From Ianthella basta (lineage: Eukaryota > Porifera > Demospongiae > Verongiida > Ianthellidae): a stretch of 64,000 nucleotides of DNA. The translations under genes and the position numbers were made by a program. Below, in pieces: positions 34,734 through 47,900 of this stretch (positions within the stretch are counted from its first letter, which is position 1; each line of letters starts with the position of its first letter). The stretch spans positions 1,818,501 to 1,882,500 of the forward strand of contig OZ025870.1 of NCBI GenBank assembly GCA_964019415.1. Direction: 5' to 3'. The notes below the pieces were generated by a model. It had not been told where the DNA came from. It searched no databases and saw nothing but the letters and a program-made list of their open reading frames with translations.

Positions 34734-35518
34734 ACCTTCATGCATCAAACATTGGCTAATATTACTGTACTATTAATTATTTTTTTATAGTGCATGCATG
34801 CCTTTAGTATGTGGAGGGTGCTGACTATACTCAATATTATGTTGTGTTCGTGTATTCTTTGATAGTTGACATTTTACCAGCTTATTTTTATGACCATATT
34901 ATTACCACTGTGTATGCTATGTTTTGTCCTAATATAATAGGAATATAGCATTGTTTTACCATATGCATGGCTAATGATGGCTTCCATATTTGGGAGATTT
35001 TGAATGTAGTTATTTGATTGGTCAGTTTGGACTCAGTTTATGGAAGATACTTGTTCCACAAGTGTGTGCACATTAATTAACTTAGTGAGAGAATTAAAGG
35101 ACAGTTCGAGTCAAAATATACCATGATTGCTCCCTATGCACCCATCCATTCATGCACATGACTTGTACACTGCATGGAAACTGACAAGTTATGATCAAAC
35201 ATGCATGTACAGTATATAAGAGTCATATATATGGTCATCATGAGAGCTAGATCTGTCATTATGTATCATTTGCATGGGTACCGGTATGATGTTTATGATT
35301 GGTCAATGTTATGTACTTGCATGCATGCATACGAATGTGGATTTTCACTTTATGTATATGGTCGCACGTGTCAGGGTGCCCGTGTATTGCATGCAACTTA
35401 GCTAGTTAGTTGTCTCGCAAACATTCGCAAAAATTTATATTACATGCGAAATTGCGCAATAATTTTGGGGGCTGGAGCGCGAGAGTAAATTTGGCAGCCA
35501 TTTATACTGTTGCTAAAA
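34734..35518. other. Intergenic NHL-A to NHL-B
   Basis: 3' flank of A, then the duplicate of 32541-33060. No gene seen. Confidence 0.5.
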
Positions 35519-37163
<1,645 letters not shown>

Positions 37164-38468
37164 TTTAAACCCTTACCAAACATTGGAATAGTACTATTAA
37201 TAGGGCATGGCTTCAGTATCTGAAGAGTATTGACTGTACAATATAAAGTTGTTTTCATATGTTCTTTGATAGTTGACATTTTCCTTATTATCTTTGAATG
37301 TTGTACCATTAATTGGTGTATACTGTGTCTTGCAATTGTCAGTAATAGTATGTATTACCCCATGCTCAAAAGCGCAGGGGTAAAGCATCGTAAAGTATCG
37401 TTTTGTCATATATTTACCCCACGCGCAATAGAGATCTAGAAAGTGTGTAACTGGCCTGTGTGTATCTGTTCTCGGAGTGTGTGTGGAGGGAGGTGTATAT
37501 ATGCATGGGTGTATGCTTGGTGTAGGGAACATCAAATGGACTGGCTATATAATTATAGTGTATGTACATGTGTATATGGCCATGTATTCCATTAAACAAA
37601 TCAAATCAAAACTGACCAATCAAGTTACTGCATTGAAATTTCCCAACCACAATAGAGCCACCATTAGCCATACTGTATTGTCCCTCATTTTCATATGCAT
37701 CCACATCCACTTGCTTACAACAAAGATAAATCATCCACTAAACTATTAGAAATTTATTCGCTGTCGGTGTCTCTCGTGTGGTTAGAAAATTTGAATGCAG
37801 TACGTTACTTAATTGATTGGACAATTCTGACTCAATCTGCTCCACAAATGGGTATGCATTGTGAGACAATCAACTCGTCAGTTGAAGTCATAATATAGAT
37901 TTCGCCATGGCCACCAATCATACACACTGCATGGTAATCGACTAAACAAAATCGCCATAGGAGTTACGTCATCCCCATACGTAGGTATGGAGTGTATTGA
38001 TCATATAATGACGTACTTTCACTTTTAGTCATGGGACATAATAACTGCATTCAGTTGAGCTTTGATCACATTTACAAGGGAATTTACAAGGGGATTTCCT
38101 GGACTCTAGTCCCGCAGTGACCAATGGTGCCGGTGAAGTTGATCCATCGAGATTCTAGAATTCTTAATCCAGTGAGTTGAGCTGTACTGTGTGCAGCAGA
38201 GTATGCAGAGAGCTAGAGAGGTGTGCAGAATATACAGCATTCTGTAAGACTAGTATAATATATAAATTGTTTAGGACTATATTCTCTGTGAGCATGTTGT
38301 TAGCATACAATATTTGTGGAAAGGAATTTGATCGATAAATGGAGTTTGGAAGTGATCATGAATGGTCAACGCTTGTGCTAACAAATCTTATAATACTTAT
38401 CTAGAACAAATCATCCATGATCGATATCTGCCATGTACATATTGTACCTTACCACTACATCTGTGCAG
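37164..38468 (+). other. Intergenic with LC3-type 3' flank copy and possible 5' exon of the CARD gene
   Basis: 37675-37770 repeats part of the LC3 3' flank (ACTGTATTGTCCC, TAAACTNTTAGAAAT/GTTATTCGCTGT) without its coding exon. Near 38124-38171 a short open stretch (MVPVKLIHRDSRILNP) ends at GTGAGT, a good donor. It is a candidate 5' exon for the next gene, though its frame does not continue into MADVMEND, so it may be untranslated. Confidence 0.4.
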
Positions 38469-38806
38469 AAGAGATGGCTGATGTAATGGAGAATGATGTC
38501 CCATGGAAGAAATCTCTTAGAATTCACCAACAGGGGCTCAGGACTGGAATCATTGTTCGCAATTTTCTGCCTAGTCTCTGCGAACTGCCAATGACAGAAA
38601 TTGAATATAAACAAGTTGAGGAGAAGACAGACAATATGTCTCAGGTGGATGAGTTGGTGAAGATCCTTCTCACAAAGACAGAAGAGCACTTTAAGAAGTT
38701 CTGCTCAGTCCTTGAGCAAAATGACTATGGTCATTGGGCTAGGAAGTTGAGAGAGAGTGAGGACCTAGTGCAAACACTTACAATTGCTCACATCACGTAT
38801 TCATAG
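38469..38806 (+). CDS. CARD-domain exon
   Basis: The acceptor CTACATCTGTGCAG precedes 38469, and the ATG is at 38474 (MADVMENDVPWKKSL). The 110-residue ORF has the death-fold pattern of a caspase-recruitment domain: a helix-1 region (SLRIHQQGLRTGI), a hydrophobic helix 2 (FLPSLCELPMTEIE), KTDNMSQVDELVKILLTK, FKKFCSVLEQNDYGHWARKL. CARDs assemble signalling platforms in apoptosis and innate immunity by CARD-CARD contacts. No caspase, NACHT or other domain is encoded in the exon. It either ends at TAG 38804 or splices onward; the next open, conserved exon is the Atg8-like one at 39332. Confidence 0.65.
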
Positions 38807-38879
38807 TGTGCACAGCACGTGGACATAAATTATACATACTGCAACACTGTATATATGCATGGGGCCACCTGTGGACAGT

Positions 38880-38880
38880 G

Positions 38881-38956
<76 letters not shown>

Positions 38957-38979
38957 GTGTGTGTGTGTGTGCACATGTT
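38880..38979. repeat. (TG)n microsatellite
   Basis: Between the CARD exon and the Atg8-like exon. Confidence 0.95.
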
Positions 38980-39167
38980 TGTGTGAGGATGCCACAGCCT
39001 CTGTATGTCCATACATATGCATTAAATATTAGGTTATGTGTAGTGTGTGGTGTGTTTACTTGTATTTGCGCAAATGTCCTTATTTCTCCTGACCAGATCA
39101 GCTAGTGTGACTATAATACATCCATGCAGAGCTCTGCTGTTCATCTGTAATATATGATTGTAACTTT

Positions 39168-39169
<2 letters not shown>

Positions 39170-39228
<59 letters not shown>
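39170..39228. repeat. (TG)n microsatellite
   Basis: About 29 units, 100 bp before the Atg8-like exon. Confidence 0.95.
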
Positions 39229-39231
<3 letters not shown>

Positions 39232-39331
39232 ATATGCATCGCTCATAGTTACTGAGTAATAATTATATGTAATATACAGTATAATGTCTCAATGACTGGT
39301 AGATAGACCTTGTCTCCTCTTCATTACATAG

Positions 39332-39488
39332 GGAGAAGCTGAAGATAGGAAAAGAAGTAGCCATATTACTATTTTTCAACAATACCATGCCCCTCAGCGG
39401 TATGACGGTGAGAGAGATCTATGAACAGCAGAAAAATGCCGATGGTCTCCTTTATGTCACATACCAGTCTGACAACATTAAGGGCTGA
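39332..39488 (+). CDS. Atg8/LC3-like C-terminal exon (paralogue of LC3 exon 4)
   Basis: Following TCTCCTCTTCATTACATAG, this 157-nt exon encodes EKLKIGKEVAILLFFNNTM, then GMTVREIYEQQKNADGLLYV and TYQSDNIKG, then TGA. It aligns along its length with LC3 exon 4, has the same entry phase (2), keeps the TM(A/V)(E/R)EIY-x-x-K-x-x-DG-LY-x-TY pattern and a terminal glycine. No LC3-like exons 1-3 are seen upstream; the nearest coding exon is the CARD. The 3' flank also matches LC3. It is either the tail of a CARD-Atg8 fusion, part of a gene with exons I missed, or a remnant that has stayed open. Confidence 0.65.
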
Positions 39489-40401
39489 CTGATCCAATTG
39501 CACGGTCTACTTGCATTCAAAACATCCCAATTGTAATCATTTTAATGTGATTCACAAGAATCCATTCATGATCTTCCTGTAATGCACCCTTTCAATAAAC
39601 AGTCCCAACGCATCACAGCAGCAAAAACAACAACAACAGCAACAACAACAACAACACAGTTCATATCAGACAACTTAAGCTAGCTTGTATAACTTGAATA
39701 ATCTTTTCACATCTTGTGTTGCTACAATTCTGTTATTATTATATAGAGCTAGCTATAAGGATTGCCACTGGTTGCTCTCAATATATATCATTTCAGCCCC
39801 ATTGCCATTTGGCCAATTATAATTAATGTTGAGTTTGATACTAAGTCTTGACATTTTGCAATGATTCCATAATATAATTAGCGCACATTTAGTAGTAGCC
39901 ATAATTATATAATGTCGTGATTCATGCTCTCAATGAAAACAGAAATGGCTCTGTATTATAATTATGCAGCTAGTTTGCTAGCTACATACATTTAGCTAGC
40001 CATGTGCATGCAAAGATCAATTGCAAGCTAGTGTATAATATTATAGTAACTAGCTAGTTAATGGCTTGCATGTAGCTATCATCAATGAGGTGTCTCACAA
40101 AACTACATGTACTATTGCAGAATAAATACACAGGTATAGTAGGAGGGGCTATTTTCAAAACCAAAAGGCAATGTTCATAGCTAGCTAGCTAGCTAGTTCA
40201 AGTTACACATAGCTAACTACTAAACCCACAAGTTTATAGTTATTTAATTCAAGGAAAGTAGGCCTAACTTTCTATACCTTCGGCGTGATTTCTAATGAAT
40301 TGCTCAATTAGAACCCGTGACATAAGCAATTAATTAGATGCGCTGTCACCCTGATCGAGGTTGCATAAAAATTGGCAGCCATTTTTACAAGGTGGCTACA
40401 C
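39489..40401. other. Intergenic, LC3-type 3' flank copy
   Basis: TGATCCAATTG, CACATCTTGTGTTGCT and GGATTGCCACTGG match the LC3 3' flank (32164-32460). A (CAA)n stretch lies at 39625-39656. No gene. Confidence 0.5.
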
Positions 40402-40790
40402 ATGGCGTCTCTACCGAACGTACAGAATTATTTGCTCTGTGTTCTGGGCAGGCTGTGATGCGGTACATGTTGTATTATATATATTGATTTATACTACTTG
40501 ACCTGCATAAAAAAAACTCAATCCCTCTCCCTTGTATTTCCAATTGATATGTGCCAATTATCATGTTCGTAATGGAATATATAGTTTTCGTCTCTGTAGC
40601 TAGCTACCTAGTTATAATTCATCCTTGTCCAATGGGGTACGTCTCTGTGCAGGCTATCTCGTATATAATACAAACCTTGTGGTTATAAGTAATTCGTTTG
40701 GTATGTGTGTGTGTGTGTGTGTGCATGCGTGCGTGCGCGGCATGCAAGTGCCTAGAGAGTTTGAGGAATGGCAAAATTCAAGTGTTTTAA
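40402..40790 (+). pseudogene. NHL-H: collapsed copy, only first exon and last codons left
   Basis: ATGGCGTCTCTACCGAAC at 40402-40419 matches the six-codon exon 1 and is followed by GTACAG. The intron with (TG)n (about 40702-40723) continues, then jumps straight into AATGGCAAAATTCAAGTGTTTTAA (NGKIQVF stop) at 40767-40790. About 860 bp of exon 2 is deleted. Confidence 0.8.
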
Positions 40791-41958
40791 TTATAAAGCC
40801 TTACCAAACCTTGGTTAACTGTTCTGTGTACTATATATACCTTTAGCATGTATATAGTTAGCTATAGCTTGAAAGTAGCTATTAGCTGTACAATAATATT
40901 ATTGTTTTTTTAATGTGTTCTTTGTTGTGAAACATTTGCCCTATCTTTATGTACCACTGAAGTTATAGCATATAATAAGAAGATGGCATTGTATTAAATG
41001 TAAATTATATTTGTATAATATGATTATGTTTATATCTATATGATCTGTACAGCTGTTTTTTTTCTCTTTTTCTTGCTTGATTTTTTTCAGTCACCTAGCA
41101 ATAATTATAATAGTTAGCTAGCTACTATGAGTTTCATTTTATCAATGTGCCATTTTATTATATCTTATTATAGCTAAAAAATCAGGGGGGGTCAGGGGTC
41201 GGACAAGGTCCTGAGATTGCCAGCACCTCAATAATTGCATTCCTGACATTACAATCATGTCTATTAGCTCACTGTGCTCCAAGGCCGAGTGTGCCTACCC
41301 TGAGCCATGGCAGGGTCTTGTACTGCATTCGCGCCCCTGGTATGACACGTAAGTACGTAGCCAAGGAGCCATACGGTGAATTGGACTTAGTTGTTGGACC
41401 GCTTTCACGATTGAGTTGTTGCAAGTTATCGCAACGTTTCTTGAGGATTGCCAGCACGCTTAAGCCATTTCTAGCATCCCAGCTGTCGAATGTGACAAAT
41501 CGTGTACAGAACCAAGACAATTGCATGCACATGGCTGCCGATTACACTCCCATTGCAGAAGCAGTCAACCTATCTGATCAGTCTTGCAGTCCTGAAGTGA
41601 TCAATGAGGACTTGCTACCAGCTTCTAAGGAGTGGCTGCCACAGCAGCAATTGCTCAGTAATCAGATTAGGCTCGATCTGTCTCGTAGCCAGCATCAGCG
41701 AAAACTCGTACACCGGCGTTGTAAAAATGCTTGCAAAACCTACCTAGATGCTAGGGAACGGTGGAGAACAGTCCATTTCCTAAAATTTCTTGTCCAACCG
41801 TGTGCTCAGAAGCAAAGAAACAAGCGATGCAACGTGTTTCTCGCAATATATCTGCTCTTAGCTAGTATAGGTAAAATACACAGTAAAGAGCCTGGTAGCG
41901 CAGCCCACGTCGGCCATTTTTCGAACGCACGTGACCTTGACCAACCCCCTGGCAAAAA
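40791..41958 (+). other. Intergenic with an unrecognised ORF (41291-42043)
   Basis: The 41291-42043 frame starts MPTLSHGRVLYCIRAPGM and runs 250 codons through NHL-C exon 1 (41959) into its intron. It includes a basic stretch (RRCKNACKTYLDARERW). I do not recognise it. Since it overlaps the start of a better-supported gene it may be an old insertion, or a chance or TE-derived frame. Confidence 0.3.
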
Positions 41959-42680
41959 ATGGCGTCTGTACCGAAGGTCTGTACGGAATTTTTTGTTTTG
42001 GGGCAGTTGCGGGTGCGGTACATGCTCGTATAGTAGTAGTTGAACGATTTCTCTGTATAAAGCAGGCTATTATATATTATGATGTATACAGCTTCTGTAT
42101 GCGGTTGCTTCCTTTGGAGCTACACAATATTCATACTCCTTGTTGTATGTTTCTCTGCAGTGCTTGAGGAATTAAAAAGTAGGGGTATTTTAGCATGCTT
42201 TTGTAGAAGTAAAGACAACACGGAGTAATCCTTATGATAGCGAACTCCCAAATGGAAGCTAATCTCGAACCCAGACCCCCTCCCAATTATAAAATAGTGG
42301 AATGGGTCTTAGTTCGAGACCAAACGGAAGCAGGGAAGATCGAATGCCCGAATATCAGGCTTCCCACAGTAGCTAGCTAGCTGTATTAACAAACTATTGC
42401 AACTGTATTGATTGACATAAAACATATCCCTTGTGTGCTGAACTAGCCTACTTCATCTAGCTACACACGATCCCCTCCAATCCCCTCCTCCGTATAGCTA
42501 TTTCAAATTGTCAGCAAATATGGCACTTGGCATATTGTGTGGGCAGTAGTGTTTGCCTGCACTAAATACTCACTGTATCACAAGACCCGTCTGATCCTAT
42601 GTCATTTTGCATGCATCCTCACTGTGTAGCTAGATATATGCTACATAGTGATGTGAACGTAGTGTTTGCATAATAATTAC

Positions 42681-42725
<45 letters not shown>

Positions 42726-43705
42726 GCGTGTGCGTGTGCATGTGTGTGTGTGTGTTGCATGCAGGTATCTGGAGAGTTTGTCTGTTCACCAATGTAGCTA
42801 CATAAATTATGAATTATCAATCCTTCTTGCAGTTGCGAGCAGGTCTTGACCCCAGACACATCTCTGAACCTGTGCACACCATTGAAGTGCCCTATAGTGC
42901 TGAACATAACAACGGGTGTGTGTCTTGTTTGGCAGCTTCTAAATGTGGCCTCATGGCAGTTCTGGAGGAGAATGATCGGAAAATGTTCATCTACAATCAC
43001 GAGAAAAGAGATATGCTTGAGTTTCCACTGAACTGTCCTGACTTCTCCCATGCCAACCAAATGGCCTTTGATATGAACAACAGCATCATCATTGCCCAGA
43101 GTGATCGGGACATCTTGCTACGTTTCAATATGAATGGAAAGGCCCTACCCCACCTTGAGGTGCCGGTCAGCAACCCAACTGGGGTTGCTTGCAGTCCGGA
43201 AGGTGATATTTTTGTTTCGGCTGATAACCCACGCACTATTGTGAAGAAGGCAGTGGGACAGTCAAAGTGGGTGACCATCTATCGTTACCAGGAACTTCAA
43301 GATGATGAAGAACGTGAGTATCGGGGTGAATTTGACCCCACACGGTTCACTCCTGGGCAGTTGTTCGTTGGCAGTGGTGGTGAGCTTTTTGTTGCCACTG
43401 GCAACTGCATTAATGTGTTGAGCACCTTTGATGGTAAACTGAAGCGGCAGATTGCGAATGACATGTACAGAGGTTTTGCGCTATGCAAGGTGTTGGGAGT
43501 CTTTGCTACAGGAGATGACTACCTTTTTGCAAGCAGAGAAGACCGTTGTGTCCATGTGTTCACAACTGATGGTATGTACTTGAATAAATTTGGAGGGGAT
43601 GAAGATGGACCCGCATTGTTCCAACAGCCGTTTGGGATAGCAGTGGACTGGAATGGATACCTGTTCATCTCTGATATTGAAAATGGCAAAATTCAAGTGT
43701 TTTAA
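41959..43705 (+). CDS. NHL-C: NHL beta-propeller protein (exons 41959-41976, 42833-43705)
   Basis: Exon 1 encodes MASVPK and is followed by GTCTGT, a weaker donor than the GTATGG of its siblings. Exon 2 follows ATCCTTCTTGCAG at 42833 (LRAGLDPRHISEP). Blade motifs are as in NHL-A: GVACSPEGDIFVSADNP, INVLSTFDGKLKRQIAND, GIAVDWNGYLFISDIENGK, ending IQVF. The acidic loop is ELQDDEEREYRGEFDP. Residues after KLKRQI differ from all siblings (MYRGFALCKVLGVFATG). The product is about 296 residues. Confidence 0.8.
42683..42755. repeat. (TG)n in NHL-C intron
   Basis: TG tract with GTGCGTGTGC variants near its end. Confidence 0.95.
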
Positions 43706-43972
43706 ACATTGGAATAGTACTATTAATAGGGCATGGCTTCAGTATGTGGAGAGTATTGACTGTACGAATTAATGTTATATTCATGTGTTCTTTAATAGTT
43801 GACATTTGCCTTATTTTTATGAACGTTGTGCCATTGATGCATGTATACTGTATCTTGCGGTTGTCAGTAATAGTATTTTTAATTTAGTGTTTTAAGTCTG
43901 TCTTAATTACTTATTTGTACAAATTTATTCTAGCTAATATATGACATATATAATAGGATACCAGATAGTGTA

Positions 43973-44518
43973 ATGGCAGCAGGCGACCAACGGCGCATGA
44001 AGAAAGCAGCTGAGAATGTGCCAGCGCTGGAGGAGGTTGTTGAATCTGATGCATCCAATGGGAAGCTGCATGAGGGAAGAGGAGAAACTGCCGATGGCGA
44101 AAGAGTCCTGTGCTTTTGTGGGAATGATCGTGAGTTCGGTGAGATGGCGTGCTGCAAACTGTGTTAGGGGTGGTTTCATTTTCGGTGTATGCGGGTTAAG
44201 GAGAAGGTAGATCTGCTGGGGAAGAGGGATTTTGTGTGCTGTTTCTGCTTGGCGTCAAAAACTCTTGTGCTGTTGAGGGAGGTTGAGACGTTGAAGGAAG
44301 AGGTGAGGGAGTTGCGAGGTGTGATAAAGGTTCCCAGGCTCCCACTCTCTAATGAAAGAAGTCACGAGGATGCTGGAGAAGCCAACACCAAGAAGCTGGC
44401 TTGCCCTGATAGTAGTGACAGTGCGGTGGTGCGTAGGGGGCAGCTGGAGGTGCGTTATTCGGCGAAAAAGTCGAAAGTAACGTCAGAAAACAGAAAGAAA
44501 CCATACTCCCAATCTCTG
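43973..44518 (+). pseudogene. PHD-finger/coiled-coil ORF1-like insertion with in-frame stop
   Basis: The frame starts MAAGDQRRMKKAAENV and encodes a PHD-type C4HC3 finger: CFCGNDREFGEMACCKLC, stop TAG at 44165-44167, GWFHFRC, then FVCCFC. A Leu/Glu heptad region (LLREVETLKEEVRELRGVI) and a basic tail follow. PHD plus coiled coil is the layout of ORF1 proteins in several non-LTR retrotransposons, so I read this as a decayed TE ORF1. It sits where NHL-D exon 1 should be and ends at the NHL intron sequence (TACATCTCTGTTCATGCTAT, shared with 47680). Confidence 0.6.
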
Positions 44519-44593
44519 TCCAACACGGCCAGGTACATCTCTGTTCATGCTATCTAGTATGTGATACACGTTTGGTGGTTATAAAATTGTATT

Positions 44594-44595
<2 letters not shown>

Positions 44596-44627
<32 letters not shown>

Positions 44628-44646
44628 TACGTGTGTGTGTGTGTGC

Positions 44647-44701
<55 letters not shown>

Positions 44702-44714
44702 GTGTGTGTGTGTT
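44596..44714. repeat. (TG)n upstream of NHL-D exon 2
   Basis: Interrupted TG tract at the position conserved in the array. Confidence 0.95.
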
Positions 44715-44789
44715 GCATGCAAGCACCTGGAGAGTTATAGCTACATACATAATCCAGTCTTGTCAATCAATTCCTTATTTTTCTTGTAG

Positions 44790-45680
44790 TTACAAACAGG
44801 TCTTGACCCCAGGCACATCCGTGAACCTGTGCACACCATTGAAGTGCCCTATAGTGCTGAACATAACAGCGGGTTTGTGTCTGGTTTGGCAGCTTCTAAA
44901 TGTGGCCTCATGGCAGTTCTGGAGGAGTATGATCAGAAGCTGTACATCTACAATCACGAGAGAAGAGTTGTGCTCGAGTTCCCGCTGAACTGCCCTAACG
45001 TCTGCTATGCCAACCAAATAGCTTTTGATATGTATAACAACATTATCATTGCTCAAGGTGATCAGGGCACCTTGCTGCGTTTCAATATGAATGGTAAGGC
45101 CCTACCTCACCTTGTGGTGCCGGTCAAGAACCCAACTGGTGTTGCTTGCAGTCCGGAAGGTGATATTTTCATTTCATCCAATGATCCATGTACCATTGTG
45201 AAGAAGGTAGTGGGACAGTCAAAGTGGGTGACCATCTATCAAAGCCAGAAAGGTGACCGTGATCAAGATGAGTATCAGGGTGGCAAAGATGAAGTGTACC
45301 ATGACTTTGACCCCTCGCGGTTCGCTCCTGGGCAGATGTCTGTTGGCAGTGGTTGTGAGCTGTTTGTTGCCACTGACAACTGCATTAATGTGTTGAGCAC
45401 CTTTGATGGTAAACTGAAGCGGAAGATAGGCTGTGATAGATACAGAGAAGGAAAGCTATCAAAGGTGGAAGGAATCTTTCCGACAGGAGATGGCTACCTG
45501 TTTGTATGCAGTTGTGACCATAACGTCCAAGTGTTCACAACTGATGGTGAGTACTTGAATGAATTTGGAGGGGTAGAAGACGATGTAAAATTGTTCCAGC
45601 AGCCGTTTATGATAGCAATAGATTGTAATGAATATCTACTTATCTGTGATGTTTCGACCATCGACATTCAAGTGTTTTGA
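44790..45680 (+). CDS. NHL-D: NHL beta-propeller exon 2; first exon missing
   Basis: Exon 2 follows TTTTTCTTGTAG (LQTGLDPRHIREPVH) and is open to TGA at 45678. NHL motifs are GVACSPEGDIFISSNDP, INVLSTFDGKLKRKIG and VFTTDGEYL. The last blade is altered: GIAVDWNGYL is replaced by MIAIDCNEYLLICDVST, suggesting relaxed constraint. No MAS-x-PK first exon is present between NHL-C and here, where a PHD ORF insertion lies. It may be unexpressed or use another first exon. Body 296 residues. Confidence 0.65.
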   Translation, partial: LQTGLDPRHIREPVHTIEVPYSAEHNSGFVSGLAASKCGLMAVLEEYDQKLYIYNHERRVVLEFPLNCPNVCYANQIAFDMYNNIIIAQGDQGTLLRFNMNGKALPHLVVPVKNPTGVACSPEGDIFISSNDPCTIVKKVVGQSKWVTIYQSQKGDRDQDEYQGGKDEVYHDFDPSRFAPGQMSVGSGCELFVATDNCINVLSTFDGKLKRKIGCDRYREGKLSKVEGIFPTGDGYLFVCSCDHNVQVFTTDGEYLNEFGGVEDDVKLFQQPFMIAIDCNEYLLICDVSTIDIQVF

Positions 45681-46074
45681 AACCATTAACCCCAAACCTT
45701 GGTTAACTGTACTAGCTACATAGCTATAATTGTATAGCTAGCTAGCACATACAGACCTAGGCTTGACTGTAACGCTACATTATTTTTGTTCAGTAGACTT
45801 ATTCTATGTTTTTATGTATCATTGAAGTAAACTGTGTCTTGCATTTGTGAGTGATATTAGCAAATAAATAAGAAAAATAGCTAGCCTTGTAGCTATTTAA
45901 TTTGTTGTGTGAATTTAATTTAACGAATGAATTAATGTGTATGTAACTATTTCACAGACATTTCCATGCATTTCGGTGCGATTATTTTCATGTTACTTAA
46001 TATTATGTGTAAAATGACGTAACCCTTCCTGATGATGTGGTTGCCCAAGATTGGCAGCCATTTTACGATGTAAA
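45681..46074. other. Intergenic NHL-D to NHL-E
   Basis: AT-rich 3' flank and promoter of NHL-E; no gene. Confidence 0.4.
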
Positions 46075-46079
46075 ATGGC
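46057..46079 (+). promoter_or_regulatory. Palindrome around the NHL-E start codon
   Basis: GCCATTTTAC, GAT, GTAAAATGGC is a perfect 10-bp inverted repeat whose right arm contains the ATG. AANATGGCG/GCCATNTT matches YY1-type and TISU-type initiator elements. The same paired layout is seen at NHL-A, -B, -F, -G and -H with variations. Confidence 0.55.
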
Positions 46080-46734
46080 GTCTCTACCGAAGGTATGGAA
46101 TTTGTTTCTGTATGATATTTCTGTGTTCTGAGCAGGTGGTGGGTGCTGTACATGCTCGTAGTTGTATGCTATCTTACGTATTGCAATTTTAAGCAGAATC
46201 TCTCGGTAAAGAAGCTTAAGGCTATTCATATGTACGTGATGTAGCTTTTTGTGCCGTTACTTTCTGTTTGGACTGCGCATGACTAGCTATTCGGATCCCT
46301 CCCTATTGTACTGGTTGTTAGTTCTTTCCTACAGTGCGTGAGGAGGAGGAGATCCTTTAGTAAAGGTATACGTCAGATCTCCTCACTGTAGCGAACTCTA
46401 GAGTGCAATGCAAGCTCGATGGGGGCATAGAGTAGCTACAGGTAGTGCAAGCAGCGCTAGCGAAGAAGGCCCGACTAGCTGTCAGACTTTCCTTAGTAAC
46501 TACGAGCATTAACTACGTTTGAGTTGTTGTTGCTAGCTATTCGTTGTGAGTTGAAATGTTGCTGAGAGTCATGCAGAGGTACTCCGATTTGTCCTGCTTC
46601 CTCCAAAGTATTACCAACTCCAGGCTGTTCGAAGGGTACAGAAGAGAACCCTTTTTGCTCCTCAAGCTACTTGGCTAACCCCCCACCTGCGTGTTCAAAT
46701 TTGGCAGTCAAACTGCATCCCTAGCTTTGCTACA

Positions 46735-46814
<80 letters not shown>

Positions 46815-47811
46815 ATCGAATGATATAATTGCCAAGTTCATATCTCTAGATAGCCTGCACAGAGAGATACACCCCGTTGGACTAGGATACACACAGAAGG
46901 GTACATACGTAGGGATGGAAATAATCCTCTTAAATATGAACACCTTCTCAACATGCAGGGAGAGGTCTTGCGATACAAGTGTGTATACAATACATGCAAA
47001 TGCTACCCTTCACACAACATGATAAGTGACACATGTCAATGTGAAATATGGGGAGGGATCGAGGGGGATTTTGTGCAGTTCACGTATTATAGAACAAATA
47101 CATACATGCATTGTGATCCATTCAAAAGCCACCCCCCCCCCCCCCCCCACACACACACACGCAGGCACATAGTCTCGTACCCAGACCGCTTTCTCCCCTC
47201 CATTTTTATATTATGACGTCCGCGCATGATGTCACAATTAAATGGCTGGCGGACGGGTAGGGTCTGGGTACAAGACTAGCTGGCACATATAATATCCTGC
47301 TCACACAATGTCAATTAAACAATGTACGGCCTCCGCGCGTGTGTGTGGTATACAAACATGGAGTGTTTGTTCGCTAATTTAATGTACAGTTGAACCCTGC
47401 TAAATGACCACCTCTATAAAGCGACCACCTTAGAAATAAGACCGCTTTGGTTTAGTCCCAAATCCATGTATACATGTATTATGGTTCTCAGAATTAAGAC
47501 CACCTTGAAAATATGAGCACTTTTCACAATCCGGAAGGTGGTCTTATTTCTGAGGTTTCACTGTAACTGCATGCAGTCAATGAATTACCATAATCAGACT
47601 GGCCCACATGCAGGCGGCTGTCTTAGACAGGTTCCACTGTTGCTATATCTTATGTATACATCTCTGTCCAACAGGGCCAGGTACATCTCTGTCCATGCTA
47701 TCTAGTTCGTGATACATGTTTGGTGGTTATAAAATTGTATTGGTGTGTGTGTGTATGTGTGTGTTTGTGTGTGTGTGTGTGTGCGTGTGCGTGTTCGTGT
47801 GTGTGTGTGTT

Positions 47812-47900
<89 letters not shown>

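Noticed and set aside
38741-38770. GAGAGA/GTGAGG as the donor of the CARD exon
   Set aside because: It fits the donor consensus but leaves in phase 1, giving an early stop when joined to the Atg8-like exon, which needs phase 2.
41291-42043. 250-codon ORF before and through NHL-C exon 1
   Set aside because: No recognisable domain, and it runs through a conserved first exon and its intron; kept only as an uncertain note.
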